A DNA stretch of 64,000 nucleotides from Carposina sasakii. Lineage: Eukaryota; Arthropoda; Insecta; Lepidoptera; Carposinidae. The first letter of the stretch is position 1. Each line of letters opens with the position of its first letter. The notes beneath the pieces were generated by a model. The model was not told where the DNA came from. It did not search any database and was given only the letters and a program-made list of their open reading frames with translations. The position numbers and the translations under genes were made by a program. This document shows positions 33,001 to 39,769 of the stretch, in pieces. The DNA lies in contig CP053167.1 of assembly GCA_014607495.2 (NCBI GenBank), positions 4,960,001 to 5,024,000 on the forward strand, in the 5' to 3' direction.

Positions 33001-35637
33001 AGGTGCTATTCTATTCTAAATAATTCCGATACGATAGGGTGAACAGTTCTCATCAATTTGATACAAAAGTTTATTTCACCACCAGATAAGACCCATTTGT
33101 TTCCTCACATAACTACTCACATTTATTTGTACACTAAAAAGGTTATAAAACTGACAAAACAACAAACACTTAACAATGCAGTTATCTGAATTGCATAAGT
33201 TTACTAAAACATACACCAGAGAATAAACGGGTGTCCTAAAGTTACATTATTCACGTTTCGTTTTTATTCAGTGCTAGAGTTTCATTTACTAAAACCCGTT
33301 TGCAAAAAAAAAAAATAAAGAGAGCCGAAGCAAAACACAATAAAATTTCTTTTAAATTGGTCGAGCCGTTTTCGATACGATTGGAATTTTTTTATGCTAC
33401 GTGTGGTTGTAACCAGATGAAGAAAAATTGAGAGAGCTAATACACCGTAAATTGATAAATTATATGCCTAGATAGCTTATATTGAAATTACTATGAGTAA
33501 TGCATTACATTTTTTTGAGAATCTTTAACGTTGTATACTTTTCAAATATTTAAAGGCCTACTTCACTACTACCATAATCTCCGTAATCTAACTACAATTT
33601 TCCACATAGATATCTCAGTCAGAGTTTAGAAAATAAACTGGTTGTCTAGAATGTTCACACTACACAACTTTTCAAATAGGGTTGTTCACACTGCACAACT
33701 TCTCAGTATAGGGGTTATTCACACTGCAGAACTTTCTCGAATACTACGGGTTTAAAACATCCTTAACTGTGGCGAGATAGCACGTAAGCCAGCACAATAG
33801 CAGTTTAACTAATCCTGGTTTTTCCTGTTAAACTTAATTAGTTAACGTAAACTTACTTGTTATTGTTAAAGTAAGTTAAAGATTGTTGCAAGGATTATTA
33901 TCCGACAAGTTTAACACTAAAACTATGTTGTACTTACACGTATTTCTGTTTTTTCTTATTCCTGTAATGTAATGTTGAGTAATATTTTCTTTGTGCTTCC
34001 CAATACTAAGAAATGTGTTGATTAAATCATTCATCATGTTACTACTAGATTATAATTTATGTTAATGTGGAATTATTTAAATATTATGTTCTTTATTTCA
34101 GGTGTCATCAAATTGCCCAGATATGTACCGCAATATGCATTATACAGGTAAATTAGTTAAATTAAATAACTGGCTAATGTTCCTAAATTCTTCACGGTTT
34201 CATACTTAACAATAACATGCAAGAAATGTTTATAGGGCTAAATTAGGTTTTTATACACTTTTCTGTACTTTTCACGATTCAAAGATTTCTCGTTGTTTCT
34301 TAGACCCACTACTCGTATGAACTGTCATAAGCTATTTTATCTCTGATTAACAAATATGCTTTCTTGTTATTTTTCAATAAACTTTGGTGAAACTTAACCC
34401 AACTTAACTAATTCAGAACTAACTTTAGGTTATTAATCGCCGTTTAAAATAGTTTACTATGTTAAAACAGAATGTTAGTTAATCGGAGGTAGTCCTTGAT
34501 TTCACGATTTATCTAAGCATGGAATGGAAATTGGGATTTTCTATTAGATGAATGAATGTTGCACAAATTTTAGAGCAATTAGGTACTTGATCTACATTTA
34601 TTTAGCAATGGCATTCTATAATGGCAGGAAAATATAGAGAAATATAGATATATAAAATAACAATTTTGAAAAATGTCTGACTATTTACCTATAAGTGTGT
34701 TGTCGTGTTATATAAGTTGGGCCCCTAGATGAAAGGCGGGAATTTATTTTGACAAAACAAAATGTGACAAATATATCAGCCATCATAGCGTGCCGTTGCC
34801 TTTAAGAACTTTTGTTAAATTTTTGTTAATATTTAAATTCTGAATACTTTTTCAGCACGATACGCCCGCAAGGCACGTTCGAAAAAAAGTGTTGCATGCA
34901 AACGAAAAAATGTACCTAAGAAATGTCACAAGAAATAGGTATCCTTACACCTTAGGGTAATTAATTGCATTCACAAATTGGCTTTGCTGTTGGTCCTCAA
35001 TTTTGTATACTCGTAAGAATGTAGTTTTAGGTATGTCTGCTTACCGGCTAACATATTGATTTAAATGTTTGTAGTTCATTGCTGCTTTTATTAGTAACAT
35101 TGATTTTTTTCCAATACATCCGATATATATAATACTCCAAAGCTTAGCTTTCACATATTATGCTTCCGACTTATAGCTTTTGATGCGTTATTAGAGTACA
35201 TGTTATGTTAAGGTCAAGTTTGAAGTAAAATTCCTTAACTTTTGGATACATATTATAGGCATTTGTAGGCTAAAAAGTATGTACGTAAACATTTTATTTA
35301 CATGATCGTTGTTTAGCTTTATCATTACTCTAGAATATTTCTAACTACATATGGAGGGGTGAAAGGCTACGAGTATTTGGGATAAGCGCCATATATTTAT
35401 CGATATGATTACTTGTAGTTGAGTGTAACAAAAGAGGTAGTTATGTACGAGTAAAGTAAAGGAAGGGAAATTATTAACTCGAATACTCAAACTGTTCAAA
35501 CGACTGACAGTATTTTAATGTCATGAAATATACAGTATGGCTTATATATTTATGTGTTTCTAGCAACCCAATGGCCCAGGGAGCACAGTATGCGGTACAG
35601 AAGCGCCGAGGACCTGGATATGCTTTCTCCTAATTAA
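13177..35637 (+). CDS. Carbonic anhydrase-related protein, CA10/CA11 type (10 coding exons)
   Basis: Spliced CDS: 13177-13228, 14309-14356, 18309-18445, 25172-25363, 29233-29328, 30716-30782, 32154-32308, 32738-32875, 34102-34147, 35564-35637. All junctions are GT-AG and phases match. Total 1005 nt, 334 aa, close to the length of vertebrate CA10/CA11. Residues 1-17 form a hydrophobic signal peptide, so the product is probably secreted. The alpha-CA fold is recognisable from FWGLINPQW (37-45), RRQSPVNIE, NISGGP (104-109), FHYG (121-124), YEGSTTHPGCWE (221-232), NKPIYI and RPVQPL. By alignment to CA2, zinc ligand His94 is Tyr120, His96 is kept as His122 and His119 is Gln145. It should therefore not hydrate CO2, as known for CA-related proteins. 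Cys48 and Cys230 match the disulfide pair of extracellular CAs. Sequons lie at Asn104 and Asn156. Mammalian CA10/CA11 bind neurexins; a similar neural role here is inference. Introns of 0.4 to 6.7 kb are full of transposons. Confidence 0.95.
13494..13920. mobile_element. Family C MITE copy in intron 1
   Basis: Opposite in orientation to 5183-5638. Begins TACAGGGTGTGGGTGACAGC, ends CTGTCACAAACACCCTGTA. Non-coding. Confidence 0.85.
14030..14285 (+). repeat. Family F repeat carrying tRNA-like module
   Basis: About 150 bp of unique body (from TTAGGATATGGTTGATCGTT) precedes a tRNA-like block with ACCCGGTGGATTAGTGG and box B GGGTTCGATTCCC, followed by TTTTTT. The whole unit occurs inverted at 20410-20665. 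The body lies 5' of the pol III module, unlike a normal SINE. Confidence 0.75.
14309..14356 (+). CDS. CA-related gene, exon 2
   Basis: A 48-nt micro-exon after a TTTCAG acceptor, ending before GTAGGT. It encodes ISGSWEEWWTYDGIS plus split codons at both ends. This aligns with the GWWAY segment near the N-terminus of CA10/CA11. It lies 24 bp after a tRNA-like repeat ends. Confidence 0.9.
14699..14850. mobile_element. Palindromic MITE (ACTATGGGTGCGCC arms)
   Basis: ACATTCACTATGGGTGCGCC with CACCACCG at 14707 and its reverse complement at 14790-14819. The following TTGAACTTCCGAATTGTAAC with GCC also occurs, inverted, at 50820-50870 in the fucosyltransferase intron. Confidence 0.75.
15162..15280 (-). 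repeat. Remnant of common interspersed repeat
   Basis: GCCCGCGACTTCGCCCTCGT, then AAATTATCCAGGATAAAAAT and AAGTAGCCTATATGTTAAT, the same blocks in the same order (inverted) as 54990-55100. Confidence 0.6.
15401..15646. mobile_element. Family B palindromic MITE
   Basis: TACAGGGTGCAACAGAAAGG and TTTTGTTACACCCTGTA bound two arms of about 110 bp that are reverse complements (AATTTGAGACTCGAAATCAC versus GTGATTTCAAGTCTCAAATT). Confidence 0.9.
15650..15826 (+). repeat. Family D repeat copy
   Basis: Contains GGATCATGAACAAGACCCTA, CCACGTTTAGCATAGCATGG, AGAGAACGCC, GTCGACTCTTAAGATAT and GCATCAGTACAGG, in family order. It abuts the family B copy. Confidence 0.75.
15900..17200. other. Intron 2 interior without recognised repeat
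   Basis: AT-rich sequence; no exon-like or repeat block found apart from short A and T runs. Confidence 0.45.
17484..17784 (+). mobile_element. Family A MITE, internally deleted
   Basis: Starts TATACAGGATGTTTTTTTGT and ends AAAAATCATCCTGTATA, but the segment from CGAAATT to TTATGCAGAAAAACGC (about 90 bp in other copies) is missing. Confidence 0.88.
17938..18009 (+). repeat. (CA)n microsatellite
   Basis: About 72 bp of CA repeat with one TA interruption, directly before a family E repeat. Confidence 0.95.
18010..18110 (+). repeat. Family E repeat fragment
   Basis: ATCACGCCTATATCCCTTAC with GGGGTAGGCAGA, then ACCACATGATGCCACTTCTG. Same order at 54035-54275 and 55115-55170; inverted ends at 17210 and 24045. 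Confidence 0.7.
18141..18224 (+). repeat. RTE-tailed SINE 3' end
   Basis: The last 60 bp translate LVACPG in one frame, but in the LINE frame as ALWRALGEAYVQQWTAIG then TGA. Followed by an AAGAAGAA tail. Only 85 bp upstream of exon 3. Confidence 0.8.
18309..18445 (+). CDS. CA-related gene, exon 3
   Basis: After a TTACAG acceptor, 137 nt encode the conserved N-terminal CA core: FWGL, WSMCNKG and RRQSPVNIE. The exon ends in phase 0 before a GTATGT donor. Cys48, one half of the expected disulfide, is here. Confidence 0.93.
19130..19510. mobile_element. Probable hAT-type MITE (TAGGGTTGCCA ends)
   Basis: TAGGGTTGCCAACCGTCCTG at left and GGGATGGCAATCCTA at right, with several GTCCTG/CAGGAC words in inverted order inside. 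No clear target duplication. Confidence 0.5.
20410..20665 (-). repeat. Family F repeat carrying tRNA-like module
   Basis: Inverted copy of 14030-14285, matching over nearly its whole length including TTTAGAAAAGAGATGGTAAA and CCGGGTCAATTACTCG on the opposite strand. Confidence 0.75.
20734..21070 (+). mobile_element. Family A MITE copy
   Basis: TATACAGGATGTTTTTTTGT to AAAAATCACCCTGTATA. A deletion removes the block between CTTTGGACCC and CATGGAGAAAAATG. Confidence 0.88.
21176..21374. mobile_element. Nested-palindrome MITE (CGAGCACACCGGAT ends)
   Basis: Left CTCGAGCACACCGGAT and right AATCCGGTGTGCTCGA are inverted. Inside, CGTAAGCGTAGACGTACAC is mirrored by GCTTACGTCTACGCATACG, and ATGGAACTGT by ACAGTTCCAT. 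Confidence 0.75.
21460..21590 (+). repeat. Family H repeat copy
   Basis: GTGCGTTTCACC, TGGATGATGGCGCTAGTTAC, ACTGCATACAAAAAATGTTA and GGAATCAGGCATAGGAGTTA; matches 9996-10135 inverted. Confidence 0.65.
21811..22080 (-). mobile_element. Family A MITE, truncated
   Basis: Starts ACAGGGTGATTTTGGTCGTC and runs to GCCCGATCAAGTAATTATAA, where it breaks into A/T-rich sequence. The far end is missing. Confidence 0.85.
22283..22490 (+). repeat. Family D repeat copy
   Basis: GCTATGTTCCTAAAATTGTG, TAGCCAGAACTGAAGGAT, then GTCGACTCTTACGAGATGCA, GGAGATGCAGCTGATATATT and GAAGCCCCGCATCTGCAC. Confidence 0.75.
22865..23042. mobile_element. hAT-type MITE, sister of 6198-6391
   Basis: Ends CAGAGGTTCCCAAAC and TTTGGGAATCACTG. 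Flanks TGCTAAAA (22857) and TGCTAAAC (23043) are an 8-bp target duplication with one change. Interior matches the 6.2-kb copy (CATAGACCCCTTTTAAAAGT). Confidence 0.9.
23273..23658 (+). mobile_element. Family A MITE copy, nearly complete
   Basis: TATACAGGATGTTTTTTCGT to AAAAATCACCTGTATA with every internal landmark present. It is a good reference copy for the family. Confidence 0.9.
24527..24600. repeat. Hairpin with 16-bp perfect stem
   Basis: TAGTCGCAATGTCTCG and CGAGACATTGCGACTA separated by 42 bp. Confidence 0.8.
25172..25363 (+). CDS. CA-related gene, exon 4
   Basis: Exactly 64 codons in phase 0 between a CCCAG acceptor and a GTAGGA donor. It carries NISGGP, a run of aromatic residues, and FHYG, where the first zinc ligand position is Tyr and the second keeps His. 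GSEH near its end is typical of CAs. Confidence 0.95.
25855..26530. repeat. Compositionally distinct repeat block in intron 4
   Basis: Richer in CG words than its surroundings. GTTACCGCATAGTTG occurs near both ends in direct order (25896 and 26516). It contains many short inverted words and one nested MITE (26240-26361). Probably one composite transposon; class unknown. Confidence 0.5.
26240..26361. mobile_element. MITE with GGGGT..CACGAACCT ends
   Basis: Ends GGGGTTCGTAAACACGAACC and AGGTTCGTGCTTGCCCCT are inverted. The interior TTACGCGGCGTAACGCTAGC with GACTCGCTAGCAAAATC equals that of 36781-36886. Confidence 0.8.
26925..27192 (+). repeat. RTE-tailed SINE, near full length
   Basis: From GTGCCGGCAGAGTAGAATTG through GGGCAGCAGCGCC, ACCAACCCGCCTGCCCAGCG and TTGTGGCGTGCCCTGGGGGA to CAATAGGCTGA-type 3' end and a (GAT)n tail. 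Confidence 0.85.
27536..27848. mobile_element. MITE with GGGGTCTACTCTGA ends
   Basis: Left GGGGGTCTACTCTGAAGTG and right CATTTCAGAGTAGACCCCTG are inverted repeats; CCTTCGATCGGG and TCGGTC words are mirrored inside. Two open frames (27465, 27665) run across it and are not genes. Confidence 0.7.
28006..28268. mobile_element. Family B palindromic MITE
   Basis: TACTGGGTGTAACAGAAAGA to CTTTTGTTAAACCCTGTA, arms of about 110 bp. Confidence 0.88.
28805..28890. repeat. Short palindromic repeat fragment
   Basis: TAGGCAAACATTTGACCACC and GGTGGTACATGTTTGCCTA face each other around a ATGTTAAGCAAGATGCGGCC core. Confidence 0.6.
29233..29328 (+). CDS. CA-related gene, exon 5
   Basis: Thirty-two codons, phase 0, from a TTCGCAG acceptor to a GTAAGT donor. 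It starts IQLYGFNKELY, where the third zinc ligand (His119 of CA2) is Gln, as in CA10. It contains the sequon NMS. Confidence 0.93.
29385..29560 (+). repeat. Family E repeat fragment
   Basis: ACAAGTTCGGTTAGTAGTGA, CAGGTGGTCAGCCCATCGCC and CCCTCTACTGACTTGTACAG match 54150-54230. It starts about 57 bp after exon 5. Confidence 0.75.
29655..29745 (+). repeat. Family D 5' fragment interrupted by a SINE
   Basis: AGACACAGCTATGTTCCCAT, GGATCATAAATGAAATCCCT and CCACGTTTAGCAT, the start of family D, then broken by the SINE at 29746. Confidence 0.55.
29746..29999 (-). repeat. RTE-tailed SINE copy
   Basis: TTCAGCCTATTGCAGTCCAT to GGTGGTACAAACTCTACTCT and GCCGGCACC, all blocks present in - orientation. 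Confidence 0.85.
30106..30420 (-). pseudogene. RTE-type LINE, C-terminal end of reverse transcriptase ORF
   Basis: The - strand frame from 30396 reads KWQWAGHICRRTDGRW, KRVLEWRPRLGKRS, ERPPARWTDDLKR and AGSDWMAKTGDRAM. This is the typical C-terminus of RTE-clade ORF2 of Lepidoptera. After a short deletion and frame change the LINE ends in QQWTAIG and TGA at 30110. Reverse transcriptase proper is absent (5' truncation). Confidence 0.8.
30428..30612 (-). repeat. RTE-tailed SINE body next to its LINE
   Basis: From GGGGGATTTTTGCCCATAGT to CTACTCTGCCGGCACC; the usual 3' tail is replaced by the LINE fragment 30106-30420, so SINE body and LINE end are joined. Confidence 0.75.
30716..30782 (+). CDS. 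CA-related gene, exon 6
   Basis: Sixty-seven nt after a TTTTCCAG acceptor, before GTAAGA. It encodes IGEPTNKEFKLITTAFTKV and MYR plus a split Gly codon. The position matches the poorly conserved middle segment of the CA10 fold. It is flanked on both sides by SINE copies. Confidence 0.9.
30869..31060 (-). repeat. RTE-tailed SINE copy, deleted
   Basis: 3' end CAGCCTATAGCAGTCCACTG; core between CATAGTCGC and TGTTGTCAAAACGGGAGGCG has lost about 55 bp. The - strand reads ALWRALGEAYVQQWTAIG. Confidence 0.8.
31540..31872. mobile_element. Palindromic MITE related to family A
   Basis: TAATACCTCGTATTCTTTGT with AACATCACGATCATTTTTTT, and the mirrored AATGATCGTAACGTTACAAA with GAATACGAGGTATTA, form arms of about 65 bp. 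CTATGGAAGCACCCCTGGGA and TTCCAAGATATTGAGGTCCA resemble the family A interior. Confidence 0.75.
32154..32308 (+). CDS. CA-related gene, exon 7
   Basis: After a TTTCAG acceptor, 155 nt encode LPLSSLLP, YLTYEGS, HPGCWETAVWIIFNKP and YISKQE, ending in phase 0 before GTCAGT. The Thr equivalent to CA2 Thr199 is kept in the STT segment. Cys230 is here. Confidence 0.95.
32402..32590 (+). repeat. Family D repeat copy
   Basis: CAGCTGTGTTCCAGAACTGC, TAGCGGGGACAGATGTAAAT, GATCAGTGATAAGTTGCTAG, CTTATCGCCTGAGAGA. Confidence 0.8.
32738..32875 (+). CDS. CA-related gene, exon 8
   Basis: Forty-six codons between a TATAG acceptor and a GTAAGA donor. It encodes MYALRRL, NARPVQPLHHR and TNINF, the conserved end of the CA domain. 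Confidence 0.95.
32927..33020 (-). repeat. RTE-tailed SINE, both ends only
   Basis: CAGCCTTTTGCAATCCACTG (3' end) fused directly to CTTACGATACCCACGGGCAG (5' part); the middle is deleted. Confidence 0.7.
33030..34100. other. Intron 8 without recognised repeat family
   Basis: Short direct repeats of GTTCACACTGCACAACTT type occur at about 33655-33735 (three times). Nothing else recognised. Confidence 0.5.
34102..34147 (+). CDS. CA-related gene, exon 9
   Basis: Forty-six nt after a TTTATTTCAG acceptor, ending before GTAAAT. It encodes VSSNCPDMYRNMHYT and a split Ala codon. This matches the Cys-Pro tail that follows the CA domain in CA10-like proteins. Confidence 0.88.
35564..35637 (+). CDS. CA-related gene, last coding exon
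   Basis: After a TTTCTAG acceptor the frame continues ATQWPREHSMRYRSAEDL, DMLSPN and stops at TAA 35635-35637. The tail is hydrophilic with no membrane segment or obvious GPI signal, so the protein should be soluble once secreted. Confidence 0.85.
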
Positions 35638-35886
35638 TAACTATTAATATAAATATATAGTATACATAGTACCAAGGTTTCTGCTTGTTACTACTTTTTT
35701 TCCTTGTTTTCTGACAATATCAAAATAATATATGAGTCAATGCGTCAATTTATTCTTATGGCTTACTGTATTGTAAGAAAATTTATCAAAAGAAATTCGA
35801 TGTTATGTCAAATTGATTAAGAAATTAAGTAAGATATTTGTGTATAAAATTAAACTAAAATGACGATTGTAACTTAAAACTATTGA

Positions 35887-35892
35887 AATAAA
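35887..35892 (+). terminator. Polyadenylation signal of the CA-related gene
   Basis: AATAAA about 250 nt after the stop codon, in AT-rich sequence with no other gene in between. It is the first canonical hexamer after the stop. Confidence 0.55.
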
Positions 35893-35938
35893 AACAAACA
35901 GCTATACCATAGAGGAATAAAATAGCATAGAGTGCTTA

Positions 35939-36310
35939 CGCCGTACGATTACAAAAACGTACCATGGGCAAGAGGCCTTAGTGTAGCCATAGAGAAATAA
36001 GATATCTTAGACTGCTAATGGCGTACTAACGGCCTCGCTGCACCTTGAGACTTGCCGGTACCTTACAGTTGCAGTCCTAGACCACCTAGATTGCATCACT
36101 GTAATGTACAGTAATGTACTGTAGGTACTGTAATGTACTGTTAATGTACAGGAATGCAATCTGACGGTTAAGGACTGGAACTGTGAGGTACCGGCAAGTC
36201 TCAATGTGCACCGAGGCCGTTAGTACGCCATTAGCAGTCTAAGATATCTTATTTCTCTATGGCTACACTAAGGCCTCTTGCCCATGGTACGTTTTTGTAA
36301 TCGTACGGCG
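35939..36310. mobile_element. Foldback element with 140-bp arms
   Basis: Left arm 35939-36079 and right arm 36171-36310 are reverse complements with only a few differences (CGCCGTACGATTACAAAAAC at the outer end, AAGATATCTTAGACTGCTAA in the middle). The 91-bp centre has several ATGTACTGTA words and a GATTGCAT/ATGCAATC pair. Confidence 0.9.
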
Positions 36311-36614
36311 TACGGCGTACAATACTTACAAACAACCTACGTACGGCGAATTAACCGTAGATTTTGACGACAGAAAAACGTGTAGGCCTAACTAAAATAG
36401 CATTAATATATAACTGTAAAAACGACAATGCTTTTGTAAAATACATAATGCAATTATAAATCGTCAATTGAGTAGACAATATTATCTTCGAGGTGAAAAT
36501 ATAAGCAATATATTAAAAAGGCTTCTAAAATAAATTTGTTATCTTTTTCCGCTAAATTGTACCTAAATTATTAGAAATTACTGTATTATATCAAAATACT
36601 GAAATATTTATACA

Positions 36615-36925
36615 TACACACAAGAGTGTTCCCGAAATGGGATAGCCAGAGCTACAGGATCATAACAGAGATCCCACATCTACGTTTAGGATAGCGGGGA
36701 CAGATGTAAATGATCAATGACAAGTTGCTAGCTTCTGAGAGAATGCCCCATACTTCTACGACATACAGAGATGCAGCTGTGGGGTAAGCACGAACCTTTT
36801 TACGCGGCGTAACGCTAGCGACTCGCTAGCAAAATCTATGTGATTTGACAGTGTTACGGACTATCGAGAGGTTCGTGCTTACCCCTCTGATGAATCCTAG
36901 TAAAGCCCCGTATCAGCGCAGGAAA
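36615..36925 (+). repeat. Family D copy split by a nested MITE
   Basis: GTGTTCCCGAAATGGGATAG, GCCAGAGCTACAGGATCATA, TAGCGGGGACAGATGTAAAT, then interruption after GATGCAGCTG at 36780, resuming at 36887 with ATGAATCCTAGTAAAGCCCC. Confidence 0.85.
36781..36886. mobile_element. MITE nested in family D
   Basis: GGGGTAAGCACGAACCT and AGGTTCGTGCTTACCCC-type ends, 106 bp. CTG appears on both sides, compatible with a 3-bp target duplication. Same element as 26240-26361 but shorter. Confidence 0.85.
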
Positions 36926-36929
36926 TAAT

Positions 36930-38320
36930 GTAAGTTTATGTCTATCACCGATTACGGGTCAGAAACAGTGATTCAGGCCTGTGTTCATCAACGTTCGATT
37001 AATGTAATCGCTCGGTTAGCAGATTTCAAAGGTCTTTTATGACAACTAATGTATAAGATTATTAACATTAAACACATGTAAAATTATTAAATAATAATAA
37101 ATATTTATTAACAACATTATTCATATGAAAAAGCGTCAATAATGTCAACGGATATTTTGCTTAATCGAACGTTGATGACCATGGGCCTTAAAAGGAGTGT
37201 TTACTTTGTATTAAAGAACAGATGATTAAGGTTTATTTCTTTAAGGCCCAGGCAGCTCATAACAATGGAAACTTTTCAAAACGATAAAGGATTATAGATA
37301 TACACTTCTAACAGACATGATTAGATTAGATACTTAGGTACTTATTATAAGTACCCAAAACATTTTGTGTTTATATAATAAATATAAAATAAAGAGTATC
37401 ATAAATACGTCCACAAATTAAGTATTTACTGAAAAGCTTAATGACTATGTAAAAATAGAATAAACTTATAACTTAGACGAGTAACTTTAGAAAGAAAAGC
37501 TTAGTGTCTCGTAGCTTTAACTATTTTTATGTAAAAAAAATTTGCCTACTTTTTATTATATTCTGAGAAAACTTAGATTCTTTATTAATTATTTACAAAA
37601 ATTTAAATTTTGTTATTATAATAATACAAAATAATTTAAATAAATAGGTACCTATTTACATACTGCATTTACAAGGAACATAAAATTTGGTTTATTTTTT
37701 TTATATAAAGTTCAAAGAAAAAACTTTTTTCGGTAAATATAAAATGTATACCAAGTGTAAATTAGAACTGTTGAAAGTATAATATTCTAGGTTGTCTATA
37801 TATATTTAAAAAACCAATTTTATTTTCTAATAAAATGACTAACATTCTAACCGATAATTACAACAAAAACTCGGGTATTATTAAAGTAAAAAGTAATTAC
37901 TTAAGTTGACTTATGTATAGAACAAAAACTGTAATGTACTCGGAATTCCTTGTAGACTTTAGATGCCTGTATCGTGAAAAAAAATACAAGTTAATTAAAA
38001 TTATAGTGACTGTACTTTTAAACTTGTGATTTTATTTATTCGTATGGCCCACCTTGACAGAAAATGCAGAACTTGCAATGGTTTTCCGAAATACTTAACG
38101 CTTTTCCCGTCAGATATACCCGGACCTTATTGGACCCCAAAAAGTTTTTCTAGCTACGACTCCTAGCCTGAGAAGATCCGCGTATACAACGTTCGCGTAG
38201 CTGCACTAAGACATGGCTACGAAAATCCTATAGCACCGTTACACTAAAATAAATAAAGAATAGTAAATAATTAGCTTAATGTGGAGGTTTTTCGGTATTA
38301 CTATAGAATCTACATATAAT
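36930..38320. other. No gene or repeat family recognised
   Basis: AT-rich. ATCAACGTTCGATTAATGTA (36989) and CTTAATCGAACGTTGATGAC (37160) form an inverted pair 170 bp apart, perhaps a small MITE (about 36975-37185). Confidence 0.45.
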
Positions 38321-38420
38321 AAAATTTATTTATTTATTTACACACACACACATATAACTAATGTTTATCATTACAGGTTCCCCTAATGCGATAAATTAGC
38401 TTTTATCTTAACACTTATTG

Positions 38421-39356
38421 TTAATTATAAGTTTGTACTTTTTTTTTTTTTTTATCATGAACATAACATGCAACAAACATTGCCCTTACTGTGAATTCTC
38501 TCAGAGTACAACAACATAGGTCCACACTTTCTGCTATGACATTGAGTGTATTGAGTGCGCGAGTGAGCGGCCCCTTATTCCACAGGTGAGTTCGGCCCTT
38601 CGGCACCGCCAGCAGTGGCGGCCGTCTCCGCCGCCACACGTACCTGTCCGGTACATTTAAACTAATCCTCTCCAGTATGTCCGCATTATATAATTTTGCT
38701 CTAAAAATTTTGAATAAATATGTTACCAGTGCCAGATCTCGCCTAGCACCGAGTGTATTGTATCCAACCATTCCCAGAACGAATAACGTCGGGTACATTA
38801 GCGGGTAAAATGGATACACACCATAATAACGCATATATAAATATCTAGTAAATTTATTCTGAACTCGCTCTAACATTACTATATACTTTTTTTCATGTGG
38901 AGCCCAAATGACTGCATTGCACTCTAAATTACTCCTAACCAATGCGTTGTATAATGTCACAATTGCATTTATATTATCAAATCGTTGCCCCCTGCGAAGA
39001 ATAAAACCCAAATTCCGGAAAGCTTTTTTACAGCACTTAATTATATGTTCTCGAAAGTTAAGTTCACTATTAATTACCACTCCAAGATCCCTAACTTCAG
39101 TCACTCTCACCATATGTGTTTCATCAACTTTGTACTGATGCAAAATAGGATTATGTGCTTTCGTAAAAGTAATTACGACACATTTGGAGGTATTGAATTG
39201 AAGCCGGTTGTCCTTACTCCAGGACACTACTCTATTTATATCGCTCTGAAGCCTATAACAATCCTCAGAGTTTCGAATAGGTAGTGATAGCTTGAGGTCA
39301 TCAGCAAATAAAAGACATTTCGAATTCTGCACAACTTTCGGTAAATCGTTAACCAT
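38421..39356 (-). pseudogene. LINE reverse transcriptase, C-terminal part
   Basis: Continues in a second frame: VNDLPKVV, then the FADD catalytic motif in CLLFADDLKLSLPI, QFNTSKCVVITF, VRDLGVVINSELNF and AIVTLYNALVRSNLECN. 311 codons without a stop, ending KKKKKVQTYN. The long intact frame suggests a fairly young insertion. Confidence 0.9.
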
Positions 39357-39769
39357 TAACAGAAACTGAAGCGGCCCAAATTGCTGCCTTGACTTACTCC
39401 CGACTTCGTGTAATATGGTTCCGACGTATAGCCCGCATATTCCACATATTGCTGTCTATCTCGCATATAGCTAGCAAAAAAGTCGAGCAACTGCGGGGAG
39501 AAACCGACACCGGCCAATTTCTGTAGCAAGATATCATTATCTACTAGGTCAAAAGCTTTTTTAAAATCAAAATATGCGGCGTCGACCTGCACCCCGCAGT
39601 CCACTGACTCTGTCACGGTAGCCATATAACTAAGCAAATTGGTGGTGGTGCCCCTACCTGGGCGGAAACCGTGCTGTGCTTCCGCGAGTTGCGCTTCCAC
39701 CTGTGCCAGTATCCTGTGATGTATCGCTGATTCTAACACTTTAGCCGGAGTCGACAGTACCGCTTCTTA
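39357..39769 (-). pseudogene. LINE reverse transcriptase, N-terminal part
   Basis: The frame runs STPAKVLESAIHHRI, QHGFRPGRGTTTNLL, then AAYFDFKKAFDLVDNDIL (catalytic block A), YVEYAG and SGVSQGSNLG (block B). It is closed upstream by a TAA just before EAVLSTP. It loses frame at 39374-39377, where one base is missing from a G-C run, so the expected GPLQFLLM becomes GRFSFC and stop. Confidence 0.88.

Noticed and set aside
36007..36204. 65-codon frame
   Set aside because: Lies within the foldback 35939-36310 and reflects its arms.
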